From: Aggregatibacter kilianii
Lineage (GTDB): Bacteria; Pseudomonadota; Gammaproteobacteria; Enterobacterales; Pasteurellaceae
DNA: 64,000 nt
Direction: 5' to 3'
Assembly (NCBI RefSeq): GCF_003129965.1
Contig: NZ_NRCJ01000010.1
Coordinates: 46,768 to 110,767 of the forward strand
A program made the translations under genes and the position numbers. The notes under the pieces were generated by a model, which was given only the letters and a program-made list of their open reading frames with translations, did no database searches and had not been told where the DNA came from. Shown one piece after another: positions 10,180 to 19,326 of this stretch. Position 1 is the stretch's first letter. Each line of letters begins with the position of its first letter.

Positions 10180-11004
10180 TTGAGCTGGATCACAAAAAAA
10201 ATAATTTTCTTTATAAAAAAATTAACAAATGAGAAACAAAATAAAAACACAATTGTCATCTCCGAGAAACAAGAATCGCTGGCAAAAGAAGTCCCCGTCG
10301 CGCTTGTATATAACGATATTTCCCATACAGTGATGATGTGTTCGCCCCGTGATTTAGAAGATTTTGCCATGGGATTTTCCTTGTCAGAAGGGATTATTGA
10401 TAAGCCTGGTGATATTTATGGTATTGATATTGAAGAGGTTTGTAATGGTATTGAAGCCAGAATCGAATTGGCGACCCGTTGTTTTGTTGCGTTGAAAGAT
10501 CATCGCCGCACGCTAACGGGGAGAACCGGTTGCGGTATTTGTGGTGCGGAGCAGATCCGGCAGGTTTATAAAAACGTCAAAAAATTAGACCGCACTTTAA
10601 CCTTTCACGTGGCGCAACTGGACGATTGTTTAGAGCAATTGCAGAAATCGCAGGAATTAGGCAAACAAACGGGCTCTACGCATGCCGCAGGTTTCTTTTC
10701 CGTAGAGGGCAAATTGCTCGCCATTCGGGAAGATGTGGGGCGTCACGTCGCGCTGGATAAATTACTGGGCTGGCATGCAAAAGCCGACAAACCGCAAGGA
10801 TTTATCCTTGTTACCAGTCGCGCCAGTTACGAAATGGTGCAAAAAACCGTGTCCGCCGGCGTGGAAATGTTAGTCGCCATTTCCGCCTCAACCGACTTGG
10901 CAGTACAAATGGCGGAGCAATATGATTTAACCCTAATCGGCTTTGCCAGAGAAGGGCGCGCCACGGTTTACAGCGGCAGGGAGCGTTTACGTATTTGTGA
11001 TTAA
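10180..11004 (+). CDS. fdhD: FdhD, sulfurtransferase for formate dehydrogenase maturation
   Basis: FdhD transfers sulfur from IscS to the molybdenum cofactor of formate dehydrogenase, a step essential for activity. It has 274 residues. The conserved cysteine loop [10 protein letters not shown] (about 116-125) carries the two cysteines, and [17 protein letters not shown] ([17 protein letters not shown]) and [12 protein letters not shown] are family motifs. The start appears to be TTG at 10180 behind AGGGGG; the nearby ATG at 10158 is in another frame and soon meets a stop. It is divergent from fdnG across 236 bp, in which no clear FNR or NarL site was found. Confidence 0.93.
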   Translation: MSWITKKIIFFIKKLTNEKQNKNTIVISEKQESLAKEVPVALVYNDISHTVMMCSPRDLEDFAMGFSLSEGIIDKPGDIYGIDIEEVCNGIEARIELATRCFVALKDHRRTLTGRTGCGICGAEQIRQVYKNVKKLDRTLTFHVAQLDDCLEQLQKSQELGKQTGSTHAAGFFSVEGKLLAIREDVGRHVALDKLLGWHAKADKPQGFILVTSRASYEMVQKTVSAGVEMLVAISASTDLAVQMAEQYDLTLIGFAREGRATVYSGRERLRICD

Positions 11005-11005
11005 T

Positions 11006-11035
11006 TTGTCCTTAGTCTAAAATCGCTTCTATAAT
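11006..11035 (+). promoter_or_regulatory. putative sigma-70 promoter of gntR
   Basis: TTGTCC (11006-11011) and TATAAT (11030-11035) are separated by 18 bp, starting immediately after the fdhD stop codon and 28 bp before the gntR start. Confidence 0.45.
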
Positions 11036-11062
11036 TATGATATTTATGACGCTTTTCTTTTT

Positions 11063-12061
11063 ATGAATAAAAATAAACGCCCGACCTTACAAGACATCGC
11101 CGATTATCTCGGTATTACCAAAATGACCATCAGCCGCTATTTGCGCAATCCCGATTCCGTGGCAAATGCCACGCAAACACGCATCGCGGAAGCCATTGAA
11201 CGTTTTGGTTACATTCCCAATCGGGCGCCGGATATTTTGTCCAACGCGAAGAGTCTGGCAATCGGCGTGTTGGTGCCATCGCTGACCAACCAAGTGTTCG
11301 CCAATGTGATTCGAGGCATTGAACAGATCACCGATAAAGCGGGCTACCAAACCATGTTGGCGCATTACGGTTATAGCGAAAAAAAGGAAGAACAACGCAT
11401 TGAAAGCCTGCTGTCCTATAATGTGGACGGCATTATTTTGTCGGAGAGTCATCATTCCGAAAAAACCAAAAAAATGCTCAACGTGGCGAATATTCCGGTG
11501 ATTGAAATTATGGATACGACGGAAGTGGGCATTCAACAGGTCGTCGGCTTTGACAATATTGCGGCGGCACAGGCGATGGTGGAAACGATGATTAATCGCG
11601 GGCATCGCAACGTGGTTTATTTTGCCGCCCGTCAGGATAAACGCACCCGACTACGCCAGCAGGGCTATGAAAACGCCATGGCAAAGTATCAATTAACATC
11701 ACACGTTATTGCGACTAAAGACCATTCATCTTTTACCTTGGGTGGCGAATTATTGCATCAGGCGCTCGCCAAATTCCCGCAACTGGACGGCATTTTTTGT
11801 ACCAATGATGATATTGCTATCGGCGCTATTTTTGAATGTCAACGCTTAGGCATAAACGTGCCCGCGCAAATTGCCGTTGCCGGCTTTCACGGGCATGATG
11901 TCGGGCAATCCATCACTCCGCAACTTGCTACGGTGATCACCCCGCGTTTGGAGATCGGACGAATTGCCGCACAGGAATTACTGGATAGAATCAATGATAT
12001 GCCCGCACAAAGTTCCATCATCAATTTGGGTTACCAGATTCATTTGGGCGAAAGTATTTAA
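11063..12061 (+). CDS. gntR: GntR, LacI-family gluconate regulator
   Basis: GntR is a cytoplasmic repressor of gluconate uptake and phosphorylation that releases DNA when gluconate binds. At 332 residues it begins with a LacI-type helix-turn-helix (TLQDIADYLGITKMTISRYLRN, about 8-29) and hinge. A periplasmic-binding-protein-like sensor domain follows (SLAIGVLVPSLTNQVFANVI, CTNDDIAIGAIF). It is convergent with gntK and near gntP. Two GntR-type palindromes in the gntK-gntP gap support the assignment. Confidence 0.92.
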   Translation: MNKNKRPTLQDIADYLGITKMTISRYLRNPDSVANATQTRIAEAIERFGYIPNRAPDILSNAKSLAIGVLVPSLTNQVFANVIRGIEQITDKAGYQTMLAHYGYSEKKEEQRIESLLSYNVDGIILSESHHSEKTKKMLNVANIPVIEIMDTTEVGIQQVVGFDNIAAAQAMVETMINRGHRNVVYFAARQDKRTRLRQQGYENAMAKYQLTSHVIATKDHSSFTLGGELLHQALAKFPQLDGIFCTNDDIAIGAIFECQRLGINVPAQIAVAGFHGHDVGQSITPQLATVITPRLEIGRIAAQELLDRINDMPAQSSIINLGYQIHLGESI

Positions 12062-12128
12062 AAGTGCGGTGTTTTTTTTCAAACGTTTTGCAAGCGCAAA
12101 AACATCGCCAAAACCCACCGCACTTTTT
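12061..12128. terminator. inverted USS pair between gntR and gntK
   Basis: AAAGTGCGGT (12061-12070) and ACCGCACTTT (12117-12126) form an inverted pair, each followed by T-runs on its own strand. They lie between convergent genes and can serve as a bidirectional terminator. Confidence 0.65.
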
Positions 12129-12131
12129 ACT

Positions 12132-12650
12132 TTAGGAAAGGTAGGGTTTTAGCGCCTGAACGCAACGCTCAACCACCTCTTCAAAAGAAGCATTAATATC
12201 AATGGCAATGACATCCGGCTCATCCTCGCCCGGCACTTCAAGGGTGTCAAACTGGCTTTTCAGCATGGATTCTTTCATATAGTGCCCCTTGCGTTGACGC
12301 ATGCGTTCCAGAATCACATCATAAGTGCCGTGCAAAAAGAGGAATTTCACGTTGCTGTTGCCGTCGCGGATTTGGTCACGGTATTTCTTTTTCAGCGCGG
12401 AGCAAACAATAATGCCGACTTCGCTTTTATGCTCCAAGCTAAACGCCGCATCCCGAATGCGTTCCAACCAAGGCGCGCGATCATCGTCATTTAACGGATG
12501 CCCTTCGCCCATTTTTATAATATTGGCGCGAGGATGCAGATCATCGCCGTCGATCAGTTTTATCCCCAAACGGCGTGCCACTTCCGTTCCTACCGACGTT
12601 TTCCCGGTGCTGGATACGCCCATCAAAATAAAACTTTTACCTGTTGCCAT
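12132..12650 (-). CDS. gntK: gluconokinase
   Basis: This enzyme phosphorylates gluconate to 6-phosphogluconate with ATP, feeding the pentose phosphate or Entner-Doudoroff pathways. It has 172 residues, a normal length. The P-loop GVSSTGKTS (about 11-19), substrate segment DGDDLHPRANIIKMGEGHPLNDDDRAPWL and CSALKKKYRDQIR are characteristic. The start at 12650 has a GGAGCA ribosome site. It is transcribed away from gntP and shares the operator-containing gap. Confidence 0.94.
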   Translation of the reverse strand: MATGKSFILMGVSSTGKTSVGTEVARRLGIKLIDGDDLHPRANIIKMGEGHPLNDDDRAPWLERIRDAAFSLEHKSEVGIIVCSALKKKYRDQIRDGNSNVKFLFLHGTYDVILERMRQRKGHYMKESMLKSQFDTLEVPGEDEPDVIAIDINASFEEVVERCVQALKPYLS

Positions 12651-12698
12651 ATGTTGCTCCTTTTATCATTTTGAACGCATATTAGCTTAGCGCAAAAA

Positions 12699-12712
12699 TG
12701 TTATCGGTAACA
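12699..12712. promoter_or_regulatory. GntR operator 1 (gntK side)
   Basis: The palindrome TGTTATCGGTAACA matches the known GntR operator pattern (TGTTACCnGTAACA). It lies 49 bp upstream of the gntK start, where it could repress transcription of gntK. Confidence 0.7.
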
Positions 12713-12771
12713 ATGTCAATAGAATAGAAAATGTCGTTTTTGTACGGTAATTAGACATGAATATAATTTTT

Positions 12772-12787
12772 TGTGACTGTGATCACA
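12772..12787. promoter_or_regulatory. consensus CRP (cAMP receptor protein) site
   Basis: TGTGACTGTGATCACA contains both perfect CRP half-sites (TGTGA-N6-TCACA). It lies 78 bp before gntP and 122 bp before gntK, so it fits cAMP-CRP activation of gluconate genes when preferred sugars are absent. Confidence 0.8.
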
Positions 12788-12828
12788 TTTTTAAATGATG
12801 TGGATTTACCAAATTCCCCATAAAAGGT

Positions 12829-12844
12829 ATGTTACCAGTAACAT
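12829..12844. promoter_or_regulatory. GntR operator 2 (gntP side)
   Basis: ATGTTACCAGTAACAT is a near-perfect palindrome that resembles operator 1 and the GntR consensus. It sits 20 bp before the permease start codon, a typical repression position. Confidence 0.72.
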
Positions 12845-12864
12845 TGTCAGCATAAGGAATTATT

Positions 12865-14214
12865 ATGTTAATTTTTATCATGATCGCAGCCGTACTTTTA
12901 CTCCTGCTTCTCATTATTAAATTTAAAATGCACGCGTTTGTGGCATTGGTTTTGGTCAGTTTATTGACCGCACTTGCCGCCGGTATTTCCATTGACAAAA
13001 TTTTGCCGACGCTATTAACCGGCTTCGGCAATACGCTGGCATCGGTTGCCCTATTGGTCGGTTTGGGCGCCATGATTGGGCGTTTGCTCGAAGTCACCGG
13101 CGGGGCAAAAGTGCTTGCCGATACGTTAATCAATAAATTCGGCGAACAAAAAGCACCTTTTGCCCTCGGGGTTGCCGCTTTATTGTTCGGTTTCCCGATT
13201 TTCTTTGATGCCGGTTTGGTGGTGATGTTGCCTATCGTCTTCAGCGTGGCGAAACGCTTTGGCGGCTCCGTCTTGCGTTATGCTTTCCCGGTTGCCGGTG
13301 CGTTTGCGGTTATGCACGCCTTTTTACCGCCACATCCCGGCCCGGTAGCCTCCGGTGATTTACTTGGTGTGAATATGGGCTTGATGGTGATTGTCGGATT
13401 AATTTGCGCCATTCCCACTTGGTATATCGGCACGTATTTGTTCAGTATGTATATCAGCAAGAAATTCTTTGTGGAATTGCCGAAAAGCTTTTTAAACACG
13501 GCGGCTATCAGCGAAACCTCCGTACAAAATCCACCGCCTTTCGGACGCGTGTTGTTCATTCTGGTGTTACCGATTTTCTTGATTTTGTTTGATACCGGTT
13601 TAAATACCTTGAGCGTAGCAAAAGTCATCGACGGTTCTGCAATGTGGGTGCAAAGCCTACGTTTAATCGGCAAGACACCTGTTGCGTTATTGATTACTTT
13701 ATTAATCGCCATTGCTTTATTACGCGGTGAGCGTAGCTACGAACAAATCGAAAGTCTCTGCAACAGCGCGCTTGGCCCGATTTGCTCGATCATTTTAGTG
13801 ACTGGCGCGGGCGGTATGTTCGGTGGCGTATTACGTGCGGGCGGTATCGGCGATGAACTGTCCGCCATGTTATCCAACACCGGTATGCCGATCATCGTTG
13901 CCGCCTTTATTATTTCTATGGCATTGCGTGTGGCGCAAGGTTCGGCAACCGTGGCGTTGACCACCGCCGCCGCATTAATCGCCCCGACGGTTGCCGCCGC
14001 GACCGATCTTAGCCAATTGGATTTATGCTTTATCGTGATTTCCATAGCCTCCGGTGCCACCGTGTTCTCCCATGTGAACGACAGCGGGTTCTGGCTAATG
14101 AGCCGTTTCTTAGAAATGGACACCAAAACGACGTTAAAAACCTGGACAATGTTGGAAACCTCGATTGGCTTCGTTGGCTTCATCATTGCCTTAATCGGCA
14201 GTATCATTTTCTAA
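12865..14214 (+). CDS. gluconate:H+ symporter, GntP family
   Basis: This inner-membrane permease of the GntP family imports gluconate. It has 449 residues and about 12-14 hydrophobic segments. Signature stretches include GFGNTLASVALLVGLGAMIGRLLE, FPIFFDAGLVVMLPI, PPHPGPVAS and GSATVALTTAAALIAP. Position next to gntK and the GntR/CRP sites supports gluconate as substrate over other sugar acids, though several paralogous specificities exist (GntT, GntU, GntP, IdnT), so no specific symbol is given. One USS is in the coding region near 12967. Confidence 0.9.
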   Translation: MLIFIMIAAVLLLLLLIIKFKMHAFVALVLVSLLTALAAGISIDKILPTLLTGFGNTLASVALLVGLGAMIGRLLEVTGGAKVLADTLINKFGEQKAPFALGVAALLFGFPIFFDAGLVVMLPIVFSVAKRFGGSVLRYAFPVAGAFAVMHAFLPPHPGPVASGDLLGVNMGLMVIVGLICAIPTWYIGTYLFSMYISKKFFVELPKSFLNTAAISETSVQNPPPFGRVLFILVLPIFLILFDTGLNTLSVAKVIDGSAMWVQSLRLIGKTPVALLITLLIAIALLRGERSYEQIESLCNSALGPICSIILVTGAGGMFGGVLRAGGIGDELSAMLSNTGMPIIVAAFIISMALRVAQGSATVALTTAAALIAPTVAAATDLSQLDLCFIVISIASGATVFSHVNDSGFWLMSRFLEMDTKTTLKTWTMLETSIGFVGFIIALIGSIIF

Positions 14215-14231
14215 TTCGATTTTTTACGTTC

Positions 14232-14258
14232 AAAGCGCATCTTCCGGGTGCGCTTTTT
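14232..14258 (+). terminator. rho-independent terminator of the gluconate permease gene
   Basis: The stem AAAGCGCA / TGCGCTTT with a 9-nt loop is followed by TT, 17 nt after the stop codon. Confidence 0.75.
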
Positions 14259-14311
14259 CATATAAAAAACACTTGGAAAAACGACCGCACTTTTCTCTGT
14301 TTTTTCTTTCA

Positions 14312-14339
14312 TTGTGTTTTAAACAGAAATCGCTATAAT
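14312..14339 (+). promoter_or_regulatory. putative sigma-70 promoter of uvrD
   Basis: TTGTGT (14312-14317) and TATAAT (14334-14339) are spaced by 16 bp, 41 bp upstream of the uvrD start codon. No LexA box was recognised. Confidence 0.5.
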
Positions 14340-14379
14340 TCTGCCTGTACAAAAAAACAGTATTTATGAGTGAAAAATC

Positions 14380-16554
14380 ATGGATTTTGCAGAATTATTA
14401 GACGGGTTGAATGATAAACAACGGGAAGCGGTAAGTGCACCTTTGGGGAATTATTTGGTGTTGGCGGGGGCGGGCAGCGGAAAAACCCGTGTGCTGACGC
14501 ATCGCATCGCGTGGTTGATTGGCGTTGAAGGCATTTCCGAGGGGAGCATTATGGCGGTGACCTTTACCAACAAAGCCGCCGCAGAAATGCGCCATCGTAT
14601 TGAATCCGTGTTATCCGACGGTAATCAACGCTTGTTTGGTATGTGGGTCGGCACCTTTCACAGCATTGCCCATCGCTTATTGCGCGCGCATCATCTGGAT
14701 GCGGATTTGCCGCAGGATTTCCAGATTTTGGATTCGGAAGATCAACTGCGTTTACTCAAACGCCTCATGAAACTGCATAATTTCGATGAAAAAAGTTTCC
14801 CGCCAAAGCAAGCCAGCTGGTACATCAACAATAAAAAAGACGAAGGGCTACGACCGAATCAAATTGAGGATCATAACGATCGTCAGGAGCGGGAATGGAT
14901 TCGGATTTATCAGATTTATCAAGATGCCTGTGATCGTGCCGGATTGGTGGACTTTGCCGAGATTTTATTACGCTGTTATGAACTGTTTTTACATAAGCCG
15001 CTGATTTTGCAACGCTATCAACAACGTTTTCAGCATATTCTGGTGGATGAATTCCAAGATACCAATAAAATTCAATATGAATGGATTCGCTTGCTGGCAG
15101 GCAAAACAGGCAAGGTAATGATTGTAGGCGATGACGACCAATCTATTTATGGCTGGCGCGGGGCGAAAATCGAAAATATTCAATTATTTTTGAAAGAGTT
15201 TGCCAATGCGCAGACCATTCGTTTGGAACAAAATTACCGTTCCACCATGAACATTTTGCAGGCCGCCAATGAATTAATCGCCAATAACAGTAATCGTTTG
15301 GGCAAAAATCTTTGGTCGGAAGGCAATCAAGGAGAGCCGGTGGGCATTTATGCTGCCTTTAACGAGTTGGATGAAGCGTTGTTTGTTGCTTCGCAAATTA
15401 AAACTTGGATAGAAGACGGCGGCAAACTCAATGATTGCGCCATTTTATATCGCAGCAACAGTCAATCACGGGTCATTGAGGAAGCATTGATTCGATCAAA
15501 CATTCCGTATCGCATTTATGGCGGTATGCGTTTCTTCGAGCGGCAAGAAATTAAAGATGCGCTGGCGTATTTGCGTTTAATTGCCAATCGCCAAGATGAT
15601 GCCGCCTTTGAGCGTGTCATTAATACGCCGCCACGAGGCATTGGCGATCGCACCTTGGATACCTTGCGTAATCTCACGCGGGAACATCAAATTACCTTAT
15701 GGCAAGCCACCAATTTGGCGCTTCAGGAAAATAAACTTGCCGGTCGCGCCGCCACAGCTCTACTGCGCTTTATGGAATTGATTAATTCTCTACAACGGGA
15801 CACGGAAGAAATGCCGTTGTTTGCGCAAACGGATTTTGTCATTAAGCATTCCGGTTTATACGAAATGTATAAACAGGAAAAGGGTGAAAAAGGCGAAGTG
15901 CGCATTGAAAACCTAGAAGAGCTTGTTTCAGCAGCTCGGGAGTTTATCAAGCCGGAAGATGCGGAAGACATGACGGATCTCACCGCGTTTTTGACGCACG
16001 CTTCCTTGGAAGCCGGTGAAGAACAAGCCGCGCCTCATCAAGCTTGCGTAGAAATGATGACGTTACATTCGGCGAAAGGTTTGGAATTTCCCCGCGTATT
16101 TATGATTGGCGTGGAAGAAGGCTTGTTCCCAAGTTTTCGCTCCATTGAAGAAGCGGGGCGTTTGGAAGAAGAGCGCCGTTTAGCTTATGTGGGCATTACC
16201 CGCGCCAAACAAAAACTGACCATTTCGTATGCGGAAAGTCGTCGTTTATACGGCAAAGAAGAACGCCATTTGCCTTCCCGCTTTATTACCGAATTGCCGC
16301 AACAATGTTTACAGGAAATCCGTTTACGCGGCACTGTTACCCGGGCGCTAAATCAAGCAAAAGTCGGTAGCGTTTCTCCTGTTATCAATGAAAGCGCATG
16401 GAAAATGGGGCAAAAAGTCAAACACGAAAAATTCGGGGTTGGCACCGTGATTAATGTAGAAGGGGCGGACAATAATCTACGATTGCAAATTGCGTTCCAA
16501 AATCAGGGGATTAAATGGTTAATCGCCCATTTGGCGAAGTTGGAGAAAATATAG
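14380..16554 (+). CDS. uvrD: UvrD, DNA helicase II
   Basis: UvrD is an SF1 3'-5' helicase acting in nucleotide-excision repair and mismatch repair. At 724 residues it is full length. Visible motifs are the Q-motif LNDKQREAV, Walker A AGAGSGKTRVL (about 30-40), VTFTNKAAAEMR (Ia), LVDEFQDTN (II), GDDDQSIYGWRGA (III), LEQNYRS (IV), TLHSAKGLEFPRVF (V) and AYVGITRAKQKL (VI). The C-terminal Tudor-like segment (VKHEKFGVGTVINVEG), which binds RNA polymerase, is present. Confidence 0.97.
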   Translation: MDFAELLDGLNDKQREAVSAPLGNYLVLAGAGSGKTRVLTHRIAWLIGVEGISEGSIMAVTFTNKAAAEMRHRIESVLSDGNQRLFGMWVGTFHSIAHRLLRAHHLDADLPQDFQILDSEDQLRLLKRLMKLHNFDEKSFPPKQASWYINNKKDEGLRPNQIEDHNDRQEREWIRIYQIYQDACDRAGLVDFAEILLRCYELFLHKPLILQRYQQRFQHILVDEFQDTNKIQYEWIRLLAGKTGKVMIVGDDDQSIYGWRGAKIENIQLFLKEFANAQTIRLEQNYRSTMNILQAANELIANNSNRLGKNLWSEGNQGEPVGIYAAFNELDEALFVASQIKTWIEDGGKLNDCAILYRSNSQSRVIEEALIRSNIPYRIYGGMRFFERQEIKDALAYLRLIANRQDDAAFERVINTPPRGIGDRTLDTLRNLTREHQITLWQATNLALQENKLAGRAATALLRFMELINSLQRDTEEMPLFAQTDFVIKHSGLYEMYKQEKGEKGEVRIENLEELVSAAREFIKPEDAEDMTDLTAFLTHASLEAGEEQAAPHQACVEMMTLHSAKGLEFPRVFMIGVEEGLFPSFRSIEEAGRLEEERRLAYVGITRAKQKLTISYAESRRLYGKEERHLPSRFITELPQQCLQEIRLRGTVTRALNQAKVGSVSPVINESAWKMGQKVKHEKFGVGTVINVEGADNNLRLQIAFQNQGIKWLIAHLAKLEKI

Positions 16555-16577
16555 TTTTTGCTTGCCACAGATGAAAT

Positions 16578-16624
16578 AAAAAAGTGCGGTCAAAAATTTA
16601 AGTGTTTTTTGACTGCACTTTTTG
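16578..16624. terminator. inverted USS terminator between uvrD and ydgA
   Basis: A long stem forms between AAAAAAGTGCGGTCAAAAA and a right arm ending GACTGCACTTTTT. The right USS copy has one substitution (ACTGCACTT). It lies between convergent genes and is T-rich on both sides. Confidence 0.75.
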
Positions 16625-16634
16625 TTCATGCTGA

Positions 16635-18215
16635 TTATTTTACTTCCGGCATTTCAGGCTCTTCCATTGCTTCCGGCGCTTCAGCGTCTTCCATTTCTTC
16701 CGGCTCTTCGTCTTCTTCCTGCATTTCCGGTGGGGTCAAACTTGACGCCATGGCCAATACAACAAATTCTTCCCAAGACAGCATATTACCGTTGAGGTTG
16801 ATTTTGTTGTTTTCCAGTTTGGCATTGAGCGTGACGCTCTTGTCATTTTCAACCAATAATGGATTCATTTTGACCATCAGCAACAATCCGTCGAGCGCTT
16901 CTTTTGCCGATTTTTCAGCCTCTTCTTCGCTTAATTTGGATTCCAGTTGGTGATATTGAGAAAGTAAATCCATAATCGCCGCTTTATCTAAATGCAGGTT
17001 CACCGCAAATTGACTAAAGGCATCAAGCACTTTTCCGGATTGAATTTTGCTTTCAAAATCTCCTATTGCAAGTTGTATATCTAAGTCCGCAGCCAGTTTT
17101 CCTCCCTGGTTAGAAAGGGAAATCGGGTCAATTTTAACTTGGGGCTGATTTTCGGATAGCAGTTCTTTCGTTGCCGCTATGGCTTCAGGTGAAGTACCAG
17201 GTTGCTCATTGGTTTTTTGTGTTGTTTTAGCCAGTTCGGTAAACAGTGTATTTAACGGTTTAATCGCTAAATGATTAAATTGAAGGTTAAAAGCAGCATC
17301 GTTAATGAGTTTGTAGTTTTGTCCGCCGGAAGTCAGGTGAATCCCACCAAATTTATAGGTAAGACCATAATCAACAAAGTTATCCTTAACATCACCATTA
17401 AGAATACTACTTACGTCTTTGATGTCTAAGGTGAAGTCGTTATTTCCCTTTTTCCCGTTGACATGAACATTACCAAACTTCGTTTCATATTTACCGATAA
17501 TCACTTTATCGAATTCGGTGGAGGCAAGATTCCATTTCAGCAAGCTTTTCCCATCTTTGAATTCCATCACCAGTGATTTCAGCTCACCTTCTGTTTCCAT
17601 ATTTTCATCACTTGGCGGTGCTAGTTTGAAATAAGGTAAAGTGGATTCAAACTGACCGAAGCCATTCTTATCGACACGGTAATCTGAGGTGAATTTCCAT
17701 TTCACATCACCACCATCAATTTGAGCATCAACGTCGGAATCCAGTTTTCCGGTGACTTGTCGGTCATAACCAACGGAAAAATCCGAGCGTAAAGGGGTTT
17801 TATCATTTTTACCAAACCAGTCTTTGGTGTTTTCGTTTTTGGTAATTTCGGTTTCTGCAGAAAACATGACCGGTTTAACATTGAAATGTTGAAGTTGATT
17901 GAGGGGCAACGGACCATGATAAAGTTTTCCGTTAAAAGGAATGATTGTGCTGTCGTTATCATGTGTTGACGTGATTACCAAGTCATAACTGATGTTGGAG
18001 CTGAAAATACCGCGTTGGATTTGGACATGGTCGATTTTTATCGTACCGTCGGAGGTGACATTTGGCGCGTTAAAGAATTGATCTAAATTTTCATTGATCT
18101 TATTAATTTGTGCTTGGAATTGTTGTTCGGTTGTTTTGCCGGAATACCATGTGGCACCGACCCAAGTACCGCCTAAGACGGCAATGATGCCTAAAGCAAC
18201 AGCTGATTTTTTCAT
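16635..18215 (-). CDS. ydgA: YdgA/YihF family protein (DUF945), exported or membrane-anchored
   Basis: This protein of 526 residues has an N-terminal hydrophobic segment (MKKSAVALGIIAVLGGTWVGATWYSG) that acts as signal anchor or signal peptide, so the bulk is periplasmic. The body is rich in beta-type repeats such as KIDHVQIQRGIFSSNISYDL and matches the DUF945/YdgA family. Its biochemical role is not established. The C-terminus is strikingly acidic (EEDEEPEEMEDAEAPEAMEE). The ATG at 18215 is preferred over a longer frame start at 18338 because AAGGAACT precedes it and the hydrophobic segment then begins the protein. Confidence 0.85.
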   Translation of the reverse strand: MKKSAVALGIIAVLGGTWVGATWYSGKTTEQQFQAQINKINENLDQFFNAPNVTSDGTIKIDHVQIQRGIFSSNISYDLVITSTHDNDSTIIPFNGKLYHGPLPLNQLQHFNVKPVMFSAETEITKNENTKDWFGKNDKTPLRSDFSVGYDRQVTGKLDSDVDAQIDGGDVKWKFTSDYRVDKNGFGQFESTLPYFKLAPPSDENMETEGELKSLVMEFKDGKSLLKWNLASTEFDKVIIGKYETKFGNVHVNGKKGNNDFTLDIKDVSSILNGDVKDNFVDYGLTYKFGGIHLTSGGQNYKLINDAAFNLQFNHLAIKPLNTLFTELAKTTQKTNEQPGTSPEAIAATKELLSENQPQVKIDPISLSNQGGKLAADLDIQLAIGDFESKIQSGKVLDAFSQFAVNLHLDKAAIMDLLSQYHQLESKLSEEEAEKSAKEALDGLLLMVKMNPLLVENDKSVTLNAKLENNKINLNGNMLSWEEFVVLAMASSLTPPEMQEEDEEPEEMEDAEAPEAMEEPEMPEVK

Positions 18216-18301
18216 AATTTGAGTTCCTTTATTCTGGTGATAAAATCGCGTGCATTCTATCACATTGAAATTTAAACGAATAGCAATAAAGTGCGGTTGT
18301 T

Positions 18302-19132
18302 TTAGGGCGCGTTTTTTTCTTGAGTGCCAATTCGCCAATAAGTGGCAAATCGTGGTTTGCCCGTGTTGGTTAAGCCGCGATATTTATAGGTAATACTTGA
18401 TCCCACAGGCGGTGGATTTAGGCGCTCATCCAGCTTGAAACCGGAACCGATTTTAAACCGTCCCCGATGATTCTCACAGGTTAACGAACCCATTACATTT
18501 TCAAATTGCCCTTTTCCCGCATGGTGGGCAATGACGATGCATTCTTCGTCAAGTGCGGTCTTTAATTTGAGTATTTGCGAACTGCGTTTTCTTTCATAGG
18601 GGGCTTTCGGATTACGAATCACAACGCCTTCGCCCTTTAGCCGTTCTACTTGTTGTAAGAATTGCTGAATATGTTGAGGACTCTCAATGGGAATTTGCTC
18701 GATAATTTCAATGTATTGGTTAGGATGTTGCGCCAAATAGGCTTTTAACGTTGCCAGACGGGAAAATAAATCGCCTTTGGCATTGGGTACATCAAAGACG
18801 TGTAATTTCAATTTATCCCAGCCTTTATCTTCATAAGAACGAACAATGGAGGAAATTTCAGCAAATTGATCGCGTTGGCTAAATAGCTCGCCGTCGATCG
18901 CAAAAGGTGGAAATTTTTCTAAAAAATAAGCCGGCGGATTCAGTTGTACACCGCCACGGGTAAACAATTGTTTGCCATCCCAATAGCCGCGTACGCCGTC
19001 TAATTTTTCACTCATTACCCATCCTGTCACATTTTGATTGCTATAGCTTTCTAACAGCATTAAATCGGGTTTTCCTGCGTAACAAAAAAGGCTGAAAAAG
19101 AGGAGGGAGAAGAATAATTTAAAATGACGCAT
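18302..19132 (-). CDS. exported ATP-dependent DNA ligase, LigE-type
   Basis: This ligase joins nicked DNA using ATP. It has 276 residues, a minimal ligase of the type first described from H. influenzae. An N-terminal signal peptide (MRHFKLFFSLLFFSLFCYA) precedes the adenylation domain. The catalytic lysine is K43 in SEKLDGVRGYWDG, followed by AIDGELFS (motif III), EGVVIRNP (IV) and QILKLKTALDEE (V). An OB-fold C-terminus follows (MGSLTCENHRGRFKIGSGF). The signal suggests a periplasmic role, possibly in competence or extracellular DNA processing, which is inference. It carries one internal USS near 18552. Confidence 0.92.
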   Translation of the reverse strand: MRHFKLFFSLLFFSLFCYAGKPDLMLLESYSNQNVTGWVMSEKLDGVRGYWDGKQLFTRGGVQLNPPAYFLEKFPPFAIDGELFSQRDQFAEISSIVRSYEDKGWDKLKLHVFDVPNAKGDLFSRLATLKAYLAQHPNQYIEIIEQIPIESPQHIQQFLQQVERLKGEGVVIRNPKAPYERKRSSQILKLKTALDEECIVIAHHAGKGQFENVMGSLTCENHRGRFKIGSGFKLDERLNPPPVGSSITYKYRGLTNTGKPRFATYWRIGTQEKNAP

Positions 19133-19236
19133 GCCGGCTTCCTTAAAATAAAAAGGAAGATAAATAGTGGCATGTCATAGGTGAATAGAATGTCGTCATT
19201 TTTGCGATGATGATCGCAAATGGAAAATTCAAACCA

Positions 19237-19265
19237 TAAAAAATGCGCCTTGTTATCGGCGCATT
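19237..19265 (-). terminator. rho-independent terminator of the elyC-like gene
   Basis: AATGCGCC / GGCGCATT with an 8-nt loop reads on the minus strand into TTTTTATGG. It is about 60 nt downstream of the elyC-like stop codon. Confidence 0.7.
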
Positions 19266-19326
19266 GTGTTGTTTGAAGGAAAAGTGCGGTCAAAAAAAGT
19301 AACGTTTTTAATTGAACAAAGAGGCG

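Noticed and set aside
10152..10370. 72-codon minus-strand frame overlapping fdhD
   Set aside because: It is antisense to the fdhD 5' end; Phe-rich stretches arise from A-runs on the other strand.
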